Of a stretch of 64,000 nt of DNA, positions 16,710-25,844 are shown piece by piece. Below the pieces are notes generated by a model. It saw only the letters and a program-made list of their open reading frames with translations. It made no database searches and was not told the DNA's origin. This DNA is from Pseudomonas sp. VD-NE ins (lineage in GTDB: Bacteria > Pseudomonadota > Gammaproteobacteria > Pseudomonadales > Pseudomonadaceae): the NCBI RefSeq assembly GCF_031882575.1, contig NZ_CP134772.1:4892501-4956500 (forward strand), given 5' to 3'. Within the stretch, counting starts at the first letter, position 1; every line of letters begins with the position of its first letter. The position numbers were made by a program, and so were the translations under genes.

Positions 16710-18833
16710 GTGTCTTTTGGCTCTGCGTCCCCGCGTTCGTCCGTCTTACTGGCGCTGCTGTTCAGCCCGTTCGTGCTGGCCGACGACCTGTTCATGGACA
16801 ACGAAGCACTGCCGCAGGTGCTGACGGCCACGCGCCTGAAACAGACGCCGGCGGAAGTACCGGGGAGCATGACCGTACTCGACAGCGAACTGATCAACGC
16901 CAGCGGCGCCCGCGACATCAGCGAACTGCTGCGGCTGGTGCCGGGGATGATGGTCGGCAACATCAGCGGCAATCAGGCGGCAGTCAATTACCATGGCACC
17001 AACGCCACCGAAGCGCGGCGCATGCAGGTGTTGATCGACGGCCGCTCGGTGTACCGCGCCGGTTTGTCGACAGTGGACTGGAGCGATATTCCGGTGGCAA
17101 TGGAAGACGTCGAGCGCATCGAAGTCTTTCGCGGCCCGAACACCGTCAGTTATGGCGCCAACGCGCTGATGGCGGTGGTCAACATCATCACCCGCCACCC
17201 GGCGGACAGCCACGGCACGCGGCTGAAGTACACCCGTGGCCAGCGCGGCATCAATGACTTTTATGCCAGCCAGGGCACCGGCTGGAATGGCGGTGACTTG
17301 CGCTTGTCGTTGTCCGGACAGGAGGACGACGGTTTCGACAGCGACCGCAGCGGCGCCGATTACCGCGACAGCCGTCGCTTGAACCGTTTCAGTCTCGCCG
17401 TCAGCCATGCCCTCAGCGACAACCAGAGCCTCGACTGGCAGGTCAACGCCAAGGACGGCAGCAACCAACGGCCCTACACCTACCATCCGGTGTTCTCCGG
17501 GATTACTGCCGCCGGGAACAATTCCGACGTGGTCGCCAAGGATTACGCCGGTTCGGTGCGCTGGAACCTCGACATCAACCCGGAACACAGCCTTTATATA
17601 CAAGGCTCGGCGCAACACTGGGATCGCCAGCAAACCTGGCGCGCCTGCGATGCCGAGGTGTCGTTCAGTCCCGAGCTGACACAACTGTGGCAACTCAACC
17701 CGAATTACACCGAACGCCTGGCGCGCAACATCACCCGCTTCACCGGCCCCGGCGCTGCGCCCGGCACCCCGCAGGAAATGGCCCTGGCCAATCAGGTGCT
17801 CGAGCAATGGCGTAACGGCGCCAGCCGCACCCTGTGCGGCGACATCGACCAGAGCGCCCGCGAATCGCGCTACGACCTCGAATTGCAGGACACCCTCAGC
17901 CTGTCCGACAGCCTGCGTCTGGTCAGCGGCATGAACTATCGTTACGACCGCGCCGACTCCGAGACCTACTTCAACGGCACGCTGGACGACACCACGTGGC
18001 GCGCGTTCGGCCAACTGGAATGGCGTGCCACTGAACACTGGTTGTTGCAGGGCGGTGCGATGTTTGAAGACACGCAACTGATCGGCAGTTCGCTGACCCC
18101 GCGATTTGCCGTCAACTACTTGATCAATCCGCGTCACGGTTTGCGCGCGGTGTACTCGGAAGCGATCCGCTCGCCGGACATGTTCGAGAACAATGTGAAC
18201 TGGAGCTATCAGGTCAGCAACCTGCGACCCTCCGCCTACGGCCAGTCGTCGGCGCGTTACTTCGTAAAGACGCGTGGGCCGGGCGATCTCGATCAGGAAC
18301 ACATGCGCTCACGGGAGCTGGGTTACAACGGCTATTTCGCCGAGCTCGGTCTGGCCCTCGACGTGAAGCTGTTCTACGACGAGATCACCGGGATGATCAG
18401 CGAGCCACTGCGTAATAACCAATACATCGCGAGCAACGCTAACAGCTCGCGGTTTCGTGGCACGGAAACCCAGCTCGACTGGCGCGTAAGCCTCGCCGAC
18501 CGGTTGCGCTTCACTTACGCCTTCGTCGATGCCGAAGCGAGCAATCCGCTGGATCAACAATTCACCTCAAGCAATAGCGGTTCGGCCGGTTGGCTGCGCG
18601 ATTGGGGCCATGGCTGGAACAGCGCCCTCTTCTATTACGGCGACAACGCGCTCAATGGCTATCGCTTCGAACGGGTCGACACGCGCATCGCCAAACGCAT
18701 CCCGCTGGGCAAGGCCCAATTGCAACTGGCCGGCGTGCTGCAACAGCGCCTCGACCATGAGCCGACCACCTTCGTCGATAATAATTACGACGAGCGCCGA
18801 GTGATGTACTTCAGTGCCGAGCTGGAGTTCTAG
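16710..18833 (+). CDS. TonB-dependent outer-membrane receptor
   Basis: Outer-membrane receptor of 707 residues. A signal peptide (LLALLFSPFVLA/DD) is followed by a plug domain: VLTATRLKQTPAEVPGSMTV, LLRLVPGMM, MQVLIDGRSVY and VERIEVFRGPNTVSYGANA with VVNIITR. The beta barrel ends in an aromatic residue (YFSAELEF) as expected for BAM insertion. GTG start with AAGG upstream. The TonB box may lie in LPQVLTATR. It is first in a three-gene operon with a binding-protein-like gene and a hybrid kinase (gaps of 1 and -4 bases). The ligand is unknown, and no siderophore genes adjoin. Confidence 0.9.
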   Translation: MSFGSASPRSSVLLALLFSPFVLADDLFMDNEALPQVLTATRLKQTPAEVPGSMTVLDSELINASGARDISELLRLVPGMMVGNISGNQAAVNYHGTNATEARRMQVLIDGRSVYRAGLSTVDWSDIPVAMEDVERIEVFRGPNTVSYGANALMAVVNIITRHPADSHGTRLKYTRGQRGINDFYASQGTGWNGGDLRLSLSGQEDDGFDSDRSGADYRDSRRLNRFSLAVSHALSDNQSLDWQVNAKDGSNQRPYTYHPVFSGITAAGNNSDVVAKDYAGSVRWNLDINPEHSLYIQGSAQHWDRQQTWRACDAEVSFSPELTQLWQLNPNYTERLARNITRFTGPGAAPGTPQEMALANQVLEQWRNGASRTLCGDIDQSARESRYDLELQDTLSLSDSLRLVSGMNYRYDRADSETYFNGTLDDTTWRAFGQLEWRATEHWLLQGGAMFEDTQLIGSSLTPRFAVNYLINPRHGLRAVYSEAIRSPDMFENNVNWSYQVSNLRPSAYGQSSARYFVKTRGPGDLDQEHMRSRELGYNGYFAELGLALDVKLFYDEITGMISEPLRNNQYIASNANSSRFRGTETQLDWRVSLADRLRFTYAFVDAEASNPLDQQFTSSNSGSAGWLRDWGHGWNSALFYYGDNALNGYRFERVDTRIAKRIPLGKAQLQLAGVLQQRLDHEPTTFVDNNYDERRVMYFSAELEF

Positions 18834-18834
18834 G

Positions 18835-19767
18835 ATGCGCTACGGGCCGTCACGGAAGATGCCAACCCTTGGCCACTGGCTGGCCGGGGTGTGTCTGTTT
18901 CTGACCGCATGGTTGCATGGCGTGGCGGTGCAGGCCGCCGATATTCTCTTGACCGGTGCCGAGGAAAGCCCCGGGGTGCAAGCGTTCGTGCAGGCACTCA
19001 GCGAATTGCGCCCGACCGACAACGTGCGTTTCCAGCCGCTGGCCAGTCTGCCGGCACCGGGCAAACTGCCCGCCAGTCTGCGCCTGATTCTGCTCGATCT
19101 GCCGAGCCTCGACTGGCGCCTGCAAGAACCCCAGGGCCCGGCAACACTGGTGCTGCGCATCAGTCGCCTGCAAGCTCGCCAGCGGCTCGGCAGTGCGCAA
19201 CCGGCGCACCTGAGTCTGCTCTGGAGTGACCCGCCGCTGAGCCGACAGTTGCAGTTGATCCGGCGCATCCTGCCCCAGGCCCGGCGGATCGGCGTGCTGT
19301 TTGACCAGCACAGCGAATTCCTCCTCAAGGAACTGAAGCTCGCCGCCGAACCGATGAACCTGCAAATCGTCAGCCAGCGTTGGGACAACACTCACGACAG
19401 TCGCCCGCTGCAAACCGTACTGAAAAACAGCGACGTTTTGCTGGGGCTGGACGATCCCGATCTGTACAACCCGAAAACCGCGAAAAACCTGCTGCTCAGC
19501 AGTTACTCAAGGCAAGTCGCGCTGGTCGGCCCCAACGTAGCGTTCGTCCGTGCGGGCAGCCTGGCCAGCAGTTACAGCGATCAGAACGACTGGCTGGCCG
19601 TGCTCGATCATTTGCTCGACCAACCCTCGGCGAGTTGGCCACGAACGCTCTATCCCGCGCGTTTTAAAGTCTCAAGTAATGCGCAGGTCGCTCGTTCACT
19701 CGGTATCGAACCGTTGAATGAAGCGTCTGTCGCCAGCACGCTGGCTGAAGGAGAACACCGCCCATGA
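18835..19767 (+). CDS. Periplasmic ABC-type substrate-binding-like protein
   Basis: About 310 residues with a signal peptide ([19 protein letters not shown]). The fold resembles ABC_sub_bind (COG2984) proteins: [20 protein letters not shown], a hinge strand [13 protein letters not shown] and a second lobe with [16 protein letters not shown] and [15 protein letters not shown]. No permease or ATPase gene adjoins. Its ATG lies one base after the TonB-receptor stop with GGAG upstream, and its end overlaps the kinase start by four bases. A sensing role, presenting a ligand to the kinase, is more likely than transport (inference). Confidence 0.8.
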   Translation: MRYGPSRKMPTLGHWLAGVCLFLTAWLHGVAVQAADILLTGAEESPGVQAFVQALSELRPTDNVRFQPLASLPAPGKLPASLRLILLDLPSLDWRLQEPQGPATLVLRISRLQARQRLGSAQPAHLSLLWSDPPLSRQLQLIRRILPQARRIGVLFDQHSEFLLKELKLAAEPMNLQIVSQRWDNTHDSRPLQTVLKNSDVLLGLDDPDLYNPKTAKNLLLSSYSRQVALVGPNVAFVRAGSLASSYSDQNDWLAVLDHLLDQPSASWPRTLYPARFKVSSNAQVARSLGIEPLNEASVASTLAEGEHRP

Positions 19768-21668
19768 GTTTCCGTCGCCGTTGGGACATCAATACCCGCA
19801 CCCAGCTGATCAGCCTGGGCCCGGCGTTGTTGCTGACCCTTTTGTTGATCAGCTTCTTCACCTTCGTGCGCATTCAGGATTTGCGTCAGGAGCTGAACCA
19901 CACCGGCCAATTGATCGCCAACCAACTGGCACCCGCCACCGAATACGGGGTGATTTCCGGTAACAACGAAGTGCTGGAAAGCCTGCTCAAAGCCACACTG
20001 GCCACGCCCAACGTGCGTTTTCTTGAAGTGCAGGACAGCGCCAACCGGATTCTGGTCTACGTCGAGCAACCGGCGGCAGCTCACAGTCGGCCGCATCAGG
20101 TCGAAGTGTTTCAGGCACCGGTACGCTTGCAACGCATCGCCCTGCACAACGATTTCTTCCAGGACGGCAAAGTCAGCAATGGCGCGACCAACGAGGACTA
20201 CCTGGGCCGGGTGATCGTCGGTCTGTCCAACGATGCCTTCAGCCAGCGCCAGCAGGAAATCCTGCTCAAGGCCGGGATTCTCGCGCTGTTCGCCCTGCTG
20301 TTTACCTTTGTCCTGGCGCGGCGTCTGGCCGGTAGCCTGTCACAGCCGATTCGCGACATCGGCGACGCGGTCAAGGCCATTCAGGACGGCGACTATAAAA
20401 CACCACTGCCGATCGTCGATGACACCGAACTGGGCGCACTGTCGCAGCACATCAACAACCTCGCCCAGGCGCTGGAACAGGCCAGCCGTGAGCAGCATCA
20501 AGCCATGGCACAACTGATCCAGACCCGCGAGGAAGCGGAAAAGGCCAACAACGCCAAGTCCGACTTTCTGGCGATGATGAGCCATGAACTGCGCACGCCC
20601 ATGAACGGTGTGCTGGGCATGCTGCAATTGCTGGAAACCACCGAGATGACCGAGGAGCAGGTCGAATACGCCGCCCTCGCCTCGGAGTCCACCGAACACC
20701 TGCTGAAAGTCATCAACGACATTCTCGACTTCTCGCGCATCGAACGTTCCGAGCTGGAGCTGGAGCACATCCCGTTCAACCTCGCCGAACTGATCGGCGC
20801 CTGCGCCCAGTCTTTCCAGCACAGCGCGGTACAGCGCGGTCTGGCGCTGAATCTGCGGATCCCGGACGACATGCGCGGTTTGCAGGTGCAGGGCGATCCG
20901 ACGCGGATCCGGCAGATTCTGGTCAATCTGGTCGGCAACGCGCTGAAATTCACCGAGCAAGGTCGGGTCAGCATCGAGGCGCAGTGGCAGTCGCTGGATC
21001 ACGAACTGCTGTGGTTCACCTGTTCGGTGCGCGACAGCGGCATCGGTATTTCTTCTGAAAGTCTGGAGTTGATGTTCAACGCTTTCCAGCAGGCCGACAG
21101 TTCGATTTCTCGACGTTACGGCGGCACCGGCCTCGGTCTGCCGATCGCCCGTACGCTGGCCGAACGCATGGGCGGCACCTTGCGCGCGCAGAGCGAGGAA
21201 GGTCGAGGTTCGGTATTCACCCTGGAAATTCCGCTGGCACTCTATAAGCAGGCGCTGCCGCCACTGGTCGCGCCGCGCGCACTGAACGGCAAAGAGCATG
21301 GTGAAGGGCGCAATGTCCTGCTGGTCGAAGACAATCCGGTGAACCAGACTGTTATTGAAGCGATGCTGCGCAGTCTGGGCTTTACTGTCAGTGTCGCCAC
21401 CGATGGTGCGCAGGCCGTGCGCAGTGCCGAGGGCAGCGACTTCGAAGTGATTCTGATGGATTGCCGTTTGCCGATCATCGATGGCTACGAAGCGACCCGG
21501 CAGATCCGGCTGCTGCCCGGACGCAGTGAGGTGCCGATCATCGCGCTGACCGCCAACGCGTTGCAGGGCGACCGTGAAACCTGCCTGTCGGCGGGCATGA
21601 ACGATTATTTGGCGAAGCCGTTCAAACGTAATGATCTGCAGCAGATTCTGCAGCGCTGGGTGTCGTAG
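19764..21668 (+). CDS. Hybrid sensor histidine kinase, PA1611-like
   Basis: A 634-residue inner-membrane kinase. TM1 is near residues 14-34, the periplasmic sensor about 35-167, TM2 168-186, then HAMP. HisKA has His274 ([10 protein letters not shown]), the ATPase domain has [17 protein letters not shown] and GGTGLGL, and a receiver has Asp566 (VILMDCRLP) and Lys in LAKPF. No Hpt domain is present, so phosphate must leave through a separate protein. Position just upstream of fabA matches P. aeruginosa PA1611, reported to bind RetS and influence the Gac/Rsm switch (from memory). Translation is coupled to the binding-protein gene. Confidence 0.9.
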   Translation: MSFRRRWDINTRTQLISLGPALLLTLLLISFFTFVRIQDLRQELNHTGQLIANQLAPATEYGVISGNNEVLESLLKATLATPNVRFLEVQDSANRILVYVEQPAAAHSRPHQVEVFQAPVRLQRIALHNDFFQDGKVSNGATNEDYLGRVIVGLSNDAFSQRQQEILLKAGILALFALLFTFVLARRLAGSLSQPIRDIGDAVKAIQDGDYKTPLPIVDDTELGALSQHINNLAQALEQASREQHQAMAQLIQTREEAEKANNAKSDFLAMMSHELRTPMNGVLGMLQLLETTEMTEEQVEYAALASESTEHLLKVINDILDFSRIERSELELEHIPFNLAELIGACAQSFQHSAVQRGLALNLRIPDDMRGLQVQGDPTRIRQILVNLVGNALKFTEQGRVSIEAQWQSLDHELLWFTCSVRDSGIGISSESLELMFNAFQQADSSISRRYGGTGLGLPIARTLAERMGGTLRAQSEEGRGSVFTLEIPLALYKQALPPLVAPRALNGKEHGEGRNVLLVEDNPVNQTVIEAMLRSLGFTVSVATDGAQAVRSAEGSDFEVILMDCRLPIIDGYEATRQIRLLPGRSEVPIIALTANALQGDRETCLSAGMNDYLAKPFKRNDLQQILQRWVS

Positions 21669-21766
21669 TGTGGGCCTTTCGACCATCTGCGACTGGCGTG
21701 AAAAGCGAAAGTGCGGCAGTCTTAGGCACCCGAACGAGCCTCAAAAGGGGCTTGAATAAAAATTTC

Positions 21767-21784
21767 AGTGCACAAGTGTACATT
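21767..21784. promoter_or_regulatory. FabR/DesT-like operator before fabA
   Basis: AGTGCACAAGTGTACATT contains the imperfect palindrome TGCACA-AG-TGTACA, about 135 bp before fabA. By eye it matches 12 of 18 positions of the E. coli FabR site AGCGTACACGTGTTCGCT. In Pseudomonas the TetR-type regulator DesT controls fabAB according to unsaturated/saturated acyl-CoA. The assignment is by similarity and position only. Confidence 0.5.
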
Positions 21785-21915
21785 CATGTCCTTGGTGCTG
21801 TGACTTTCACCACAACGCAATAGTCTATGAGTAGGCTGCCGGTTCGAGGCATGAACGCTTCGAACGGTCGGGAAGATTTGCCCCACCTGCCGCATGGGAT
21901 TATTGAGGAGCTCGC

Positions 21916-22431
21916 ATGACCAAACAAAACGCCTTTACTCGGGAAGATCTGCTGCGCTGCAGTCGCGGTGAGCTGTTCGGCCCAGGTAACGCGCAACTGC
22001 CCGCCCCGAACATGCTGATGGTTGATCGCATCACCCTGATCAGCGAAGAAGGCGGCAAGTACGGCAAAGGTGAATTGGTCGCCGAGCTGGATATCAACCC
22101 TGACCTGTGGTTCTTCGCGTGCCACTTCGAAGGCGATCCGGTGATGCCGGGCTGCCTGGGTCTGGATGCCATGTGGCAACTGGTCGGTTTCTTCCTGGGC
22201 TGGCAAGGCCTGCCGGGCCGTGGCCGTGCGCTGGGTTCGGGCGAAGTGAAGTTCTTCGGTCAGGTGCTGCCGACCGCCAAGAAAGTCACCTACAACATTC
22301 ATATCAAACGCGTCCTCAAGGGCAAGCTGAACCTGGCCATTGCCGATGGTTCGGTGACTGTCGACGGTCGCGAAATCTACACCGCCGAAGGCCTTCGCGT
22401 CGGCGTGTTCACCTCCACTGACAACTTCTAA
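21916..22431 (+). CDS. fabA: 3-hydroxydecanoyl-ACP dehydratase/isomerase
   Basis: A 171-residue FabA, full length. It dehydrates 3-hydroxydecanoyl-ACP and isomerises trans-2- to cis-3-decenoyl-ACP, the branch point to unsaturated fatty acids. The active-site His is in [14 protein letters not shown] and the catalytic Asp in [14 protein letters not shown] sits before the ATG. fabB follows after 11 bases in the same transcript. A candidate FabR/DesT operator lies upstream at 21767. Confidence 0.98.
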   Translation: MTKQNAFTREDLLRCSRGELFGPGNAQLPAPNMLMVDRITLISEEGGKYGKGELVAELDINPDLWFFACHFEGDPVMPGCLGLDAMWQLVGFFLGWQGLPGRGRALGSGEVKFFGQVLPTAKKVTYNIHIKRVLKGKLNLAIADGSVTVDGREIYTAEGLRVGVFTSTDNF

Positions 22432-22442
22432 GGGTTATTCGC

Positions 22443-23663
22443 ATGCGCCGCGTCGTTATCACTGGTCTGGGCATCGTTTCGTGCCTGGGCAATGACAAAG
22501 AGACCGTCTCCGCTAACCTGCGTGCAAGCCGCCCTGGCATCCGGTTCAACCCGGAATATGCTGAAATGGGTCTGCGTAGCCAGGTTTCCGGCTCCATTGA
22601 CCTCAACCTTGAAGAACTGATCGATCGCAAGATCTATCGCTTCGTCGGCCACGCAGCGGCTTACGCCTACCTGGCCATGAAAGACGCTATCGCTGACTCC
22701 GGCCTGACCGAAGAGCAAGTGTCCAACCCGCGTACCGGCCTGGTGGCTGGCTCCGGTGGTGCTTCCACGCTGAACCAGATGGAAGCGCTGGACATCCTGC
22801 GCGAGAAAGGCGTGAAGCGCGTTGGCCCATACCGTGTAACGCGGACCATGAGCAGCACCGTTTCCGCTTGCCTGGCCACGCCATTCAAGATCAAAGGCCT
22901 GAACTACTCCATCGCTTCTGCCTGCGCCACCAGTGCTCACTGCATCGGTACGGCCATGGAGCAGATCCAGATGGGCAAGCAGGACATCGTGTTCGCCGGT
23001 GGCGGTGAAGAAGAGCACTGGAGCCAGTCGTTCCTGTTCGACGCGATGGGCGCTCTGTCCAGCAAGCGTAACGACACCCCGGAACAAGCTTCCCGTGCCT
23101 ACGACGCCGACCGTGACGGTTTCGTCATCGCTGGCGGTGGCGGCATGGTCGTGGTTGAAGAGCTGGAACACGCTCTGGCCCGTGGCGCCAAGATCTACGC
23201 CGAAATCGTTGGCTACGGCGCAACGTCCGACGGCTACGACATGGTTGCCCCGAGTGGCGAAGGCGCGATCCGCTGCATGCAGATGGCGATGTCCACCGTT
23301 GATACGCCGATCGACTACCTGAACACCCACGGCACTTCGACTCCGGTCGGCGACGTTGCGGAAATGAAAGGTGTGCGTGAAGTGTTCGGCGACAAGGCAC
23401 CGGCGATCAGCTCGACCAAGAGCCTGTCCGGTCACTCCCTGGGCGCCGCCGGCGTTCACGAAGCGATCTACTGCATGCTGATGATGGAAGGCAACTTCAT
23501 TGCCGGTTCCGCCAACATCGACGAGCTGGACCCAGAAGTGGCCGATCTGCCGGTGCTGACCAAGACCCGCGAAAACGCCACCATCAACACCGTGATGAGC
23601 AACAGCTTCGGCTTCGGCGGCACCAACGCCACGCTGGTACTGAAGCGCTGGGAAGGCAAGTAA
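22443..23663 (+). CDS. fabB: 3-oxoacyl-ACP synthase I
   Basis: A 406-residue condensing enzyme that elongates cis-3-decenoyl-ACP from FabA, making the pair the source of unsaturated fatty acids. The catalytic triad is Cys in [12 protein letters not shown], His in [11 protein letters not shown] and His in [11 protein letters not shown]. The C-terminal [14 protein letters not shown] is typical. A strong intrinsic terminator follows about 30 bases after the stop, closing the fabAB operon. Confidence 0.98.
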   Translation: MRRVVITGLGIVSCLGNDKETVSANLRASRPGIRFNPEYAEMGLRSQVSGSIDLNLEELIDRKIYRFVGHAAAYAYLAMKDAIADSGLTEEQVSNPRTGLVAGSGGASTLNQMEALDILREKGVKRVGPYRVTRTMSSTVSACLATPFKIKGLNYSIASACATSAHCIGTAMEQIQMGKQDIVFAGGGEEEHWSQSFLFDAMGALSSKRNDTPEQASRAYDADRDGFVIAGGGGMVVVEELEHALARGAKIYAEIVGYGATSDGYDMVAPSGEGAIRCMQMAMSTVDTPIDYLNTHGTSTPVGDVAEMKGVREVFGDKAPAISSTKSLSGHSLGAAGVHEAIYCMLMMEGNFIAGSANIDELDPEVADLPVLTKTRENATINTVMSNSFGFGGTNATLVLKRWEGK

Positions 23664-23689
23664 TTCCCCCCGCTTGAGCCACACATGAA

Positions 23690-23720
23690 AACGCCCCGAC
23701 TGGTTCGGGGCGTTTTTTTT
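23690..23720 (+). terminator. Intrinsic terminator of fabAB
   Basis: The stem ACGCCCCGA / TCGGGGCGT with loop CTGGT is followed by eight Ts, 28 bases after the fabB stop. Confidence 0.92.
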
Positions 23721-23755
23721 CGTCTGTAGAAAATAGCAGGTACACCGCAAAACCC

Positions 23756-23844
23756 TGTGGGAGCGAGCCTGCTCGCGAATGCGATATTCCAGTCACCCTA
23801 TCGTCGTCTGACCCACCGAATTCGCGAGCAGGCTCGCTCCCACA
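23756..23844. repeat. REPIN, family A
   Basis: Inverted pair of GGGAGCGAGCCTGCTCGCGAA repeats downstream of the fabAB terminator. The rest of the 390-base gap between fabB and the small gene at 24055 is AT-richer and probably holds that gene's promoter. Confidence 0.9.
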
Positions 23845-24054
23845 ATGGGTTTCGGCGCTTCTGAAAATGAAACTTCTGTCATGAAACTTTGCCCCCTGCG
23901 ACTGAATGTCGCGGTTTGTGCGGGCTGTAGCACTGTTGCAAAAAACGCAACAACACCTTGCGTAAATCAGCCGTTTACTTAGCAAGCTAACAAATCATAT
24001 AAAAGAGTCCTGCACACGCCTTGCTGCAGATAACTTGAGATTTGGAGCTAGCAG

Positions 24055-24243
24055 ATGACTGTAAAAGTAACTGAACGCGACGATTCACACATGTCCCACG
24101 AAGGCGTAGCCGCCGGTATCCGCATCTGGGATGTGCATCAACAAGACTTGCTGGTCGGCATGTTCCACAACGAGATCGATGCCCACAACTACAAGGCCGA
24201 ACTCGAAGTGCAAGAGCAACAACGCGAAGCCCGTTCCTCCTGA
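24055..24243 (+). CDS. Small conserved protein, 62 residues, unknown function
   Basis: A short acidic protein without signal peptide or membrane segment. Its centre, GVAAGIRIWDVHQQDLLVGMF, looks like a small beta-sheet unit, followed by a charged helix (EIDAHNYKAELEVQEQQREA). It is supported as a gene by GGAG upstream of the ATG, an AT-rich promoter-like region before it, and a strong terminator 20 bases after its stop. I recognise no family; it looks like a Pseudomonas-specific protein. Confidence 0.7.
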   Translation: MTVKVTERDDSHMSHEGVAAGIRIWDVHQQDLLVGMFHNEIDAHNYKAELEVQEQQREARSS

Positions 24244-24261
24244 TTCAACCACAGCATTGAA

Positions 24262-24295
24262 AACGACAAACCCCGCAAAAGCGGGGTTTGTCGTT
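24262..24295. terminator. Bidirectional intrinsic terminator
   Basis: A perfect stem of 15 bp (AACGACAAACCCCGC / GCGGGGTTTGTCGTT) with an AAAA loop lies between the convergent small gene and the DUF2058 gene. T-rich tracts are short, so strength comes from the stem. Confidence 0.85.
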
Positions 24296-24312
24296 GTTAC
24301 AGCTTTATCGAT

Positions 24313-24855
24313 TTACCACATCAGATCATCAGGGATCTGATACGCCGCGTACGGATCGTCCTCGGTGCTGACTTCTTCGGTCTGCACGTTGAGCTGGACG
24401 ATGCGCTGTGGATCGCGCTCCTGGATCTTCAGGGCCGCTTCACGCGGGATCACTTCGTAGCCGCCGGCATGGTGAACGATCGCCAGCGAACCGCTGCTGA
24501 GCTTGTTGCGCATCAGCGTGTTGACCGAGATGCGCTTGACCTTCTTGTCGTCGACGAAGTTGTAGTAGTCCTCGGTGGTCAGCTTCGGCAGACGCGAGAC
24601 TTCGATCAATTGCTTGACCTGTGCTGCACGCGCCTTGGCCTCGGCCTTCTCTTTCTGCTGACGGTTCAGCTCCTGGTCGCGCTTGACCTTCTCGGCCATG
24701 GCTTCCTGGGCGGCACGCTGCTGCGAGTCATCCAGTTCGATCTGGCCCTTGTGCGCCAGACGCTGCTGCTTCTGCTTGTCCTTGCTGACCTGCTTGGCCT
24801 GCTTTTGGTTGACCAGTCCTGCTTTGAGCAACTGGTCGCGAAGGGAAATACTCAT
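24313..24855 (-). CDS. DUF2058 (YaiL-like) protein
   Basis: A 180-residue cytoplasmic protein. The N-terminal two thirds form a highly charged helix (KQKQQRLAHKG; AMAEKVKRDQELNRQQKEKA) that may be a coiled coil. It ends with LTTEDYYNFVDDKKVKRISV and HHAGGYEVIPREAA, as in the YaiL/DUF2058 family. Function is unknown; some relatives are described as nucleoprotein or polyribosome-associated proteins. mazG begins just upstream on the same strand (25-base gap), so the two may be cotranscribed. Confidence 0.88.
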   Translation of the reverse strand: MSISLRDQLLKAGLVNQKQAKQVSKDKQKQQRLAHKGQIELDDSQQRAAQEAMAEKVKRDQELNRQQKEKAEAKARAAQVKQLIEVSRLPKLTTEDYYNFVDDKKVKRISVNTLMRNKLSSGSLAIVHHAGGYEVIPREAALKIQERDPQRIVQLNVQTEEVSTEDDPYAAYQIPDDLMW

Positions 24856-24880
24856 GGTGCTTACTCACTTGGGCAGTGGC

Positions 24881-25717
24881 TCAGCCGCAGCCGGGCAAAT
24901 TCTTTTCCTGACGTTTGGCTTCACCCCACAGGGCGTCCAACTCTTCGAGGGTGCAATCTTCTATGGGACGGTGGGTGTCGCGCAATGCCTGTTCGATAAA
25001 TCGGAAACGTCTTTCAAACTTGCCGTTGGCGCCACGCAATGCCGTTTCCGGGTCGACTTTCAAATGCCGGGCCAGATTGACCACGGAAAACAGCAGGTCG
25101 CCGATCTCGTCAGCCACGGCGACGGGATCGTTTTCGGCCATGGCTTCGAGGACTTCATCGAGTTCCTCGCGGACCTTGTCGAGCACCGGCAAGGCGTCCG
25201 GCCAGTCGAAACCGACCTGTCCTGCGCGCTTCTGCAACTTGGCTGAACGCGACAAGGCCGGCAGCGTCGCCGGCACATCGTCGAGCAGTGACAGTTGCTC
25301 AGGCGCGGCGGACTTCTCGGCGCGTTCCTCGGCCTTGATCTCTTCCCAGCGCTGCTTGACCTGTTCTTCGCTCAAGCGCGGAACATCCAGCGGCGCGTAC
25401 AGATCACCAGTCGGAAACACGTGGGGATGACGACGGATCAGCTTGCGGGTAATGCTGTCGATCACCCCGGCAAAATCGAAACGCCCTTCTTCCTTGGCCA
25501 ACTGGCTGTAATAAACCACTTGGAACAGCAAGTCGCCCAGCTCGCCCTGCAGATGATCGAAGTCGCCGCGTTCGATGGCGTCGGCCACTTCGTAAGCTTC
25601 TTCGAGGGTGTGCGGAACGATGGTCGCGTAGGTTTGCTTGATGTCCCACGGGCAACCGTACTGCGGATCGCGCAGACGGTTCATCAGGTGGAGCAGGTCT
25701 TCAAGGCTGTACATCAT
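24881..25717 (-). CDS. mazG: Nucleoside triphosphate pyrophosphohydrolase MazG
   Basis: A 278-residue enzyme with two MazG domains. The first has EEAYEVADAI and GELGDLLFQVVYYSQLA, the second REELDEVLEAM and DEIGDLLFSVVNLAR; both keep the E-E-x-x-E / E-x-x-D metal-binding pattern. It hydrolyses NTPs to NMP and pyrophosphate, and in E. coli it lowers ppGpp and housecleans abnormal nucleotides. Location downstream of relA, with a REPIN between, fits that link. The start is ATG 25717 or 25714. Confidence 0.95.
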   Translation of the reverse strand: MMYSLEDLLHLMNRLRDPQYGCPWDIKQTYATIVPHTLEEAYEVADAIERGDFDHLQGELGDLLFQVVYYSQLAKEEGRFDFAGVIDSITRKLIRRHPHVFPTGDLYAPLDVPRLSEEQVKQRWEEIKAEERAEKSAAPEQLSLLDDVPATLPALSRSAKLQKRAGQVGFDWPDALPVLDKVREELDEVLEAMAENDPVAVADEIGDLLFSVVNLARHLKVDPETALRGANGKFERRFRFIEQALRDTHRPIEDCTLEELDALWGEAKRQEKNLPGCG

Positions 25718-25740
25718 TTAGCTGTCTCACCACAAAACCC

Positions 25741-25828
25741 TGTGGGAGCTGGCTTGCCAGCGATGCGGGCACCTCGGTGTTTCAGGACAATCGAGGTGAT
25801 GCAATCGCTGGCAAGCCAGCTCCCACAG
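25741..25828. repeat. REPIN, family B (GGCTTGCCAGC core)
   Basis: Inverted pair of TGTGGGAGCTGGCTTGCCAG repeats between relA and mazG. Family B also occurs at 30637, 30834, 30949, 44038 and 52967. Confidence 0.9.
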
Positions 25829-25844
25829 TTGATCGGATTGGTCA

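Noticed and set aside
16746..18302. A 518-codon open frame antisense to the TonB receptor
   Set aside because: The receptor frame carries all plug and barrel motifs; the opposite frame is low-complexity Val/Ala/Gln-rich shadow sequence.
20340..21686. A 448-codon open frame opposite the hybrid kinase
   Set aside because: Shadow of the kinase; its His/Gln/Arg-rich composition matches antisense of GC-rich coding DNA.
22428..23750. A 440-codon open frame opposite fabB
   Set aside because: FabB is unmistakable on the plus strand, and this frame also runs through the fabAB terminator.
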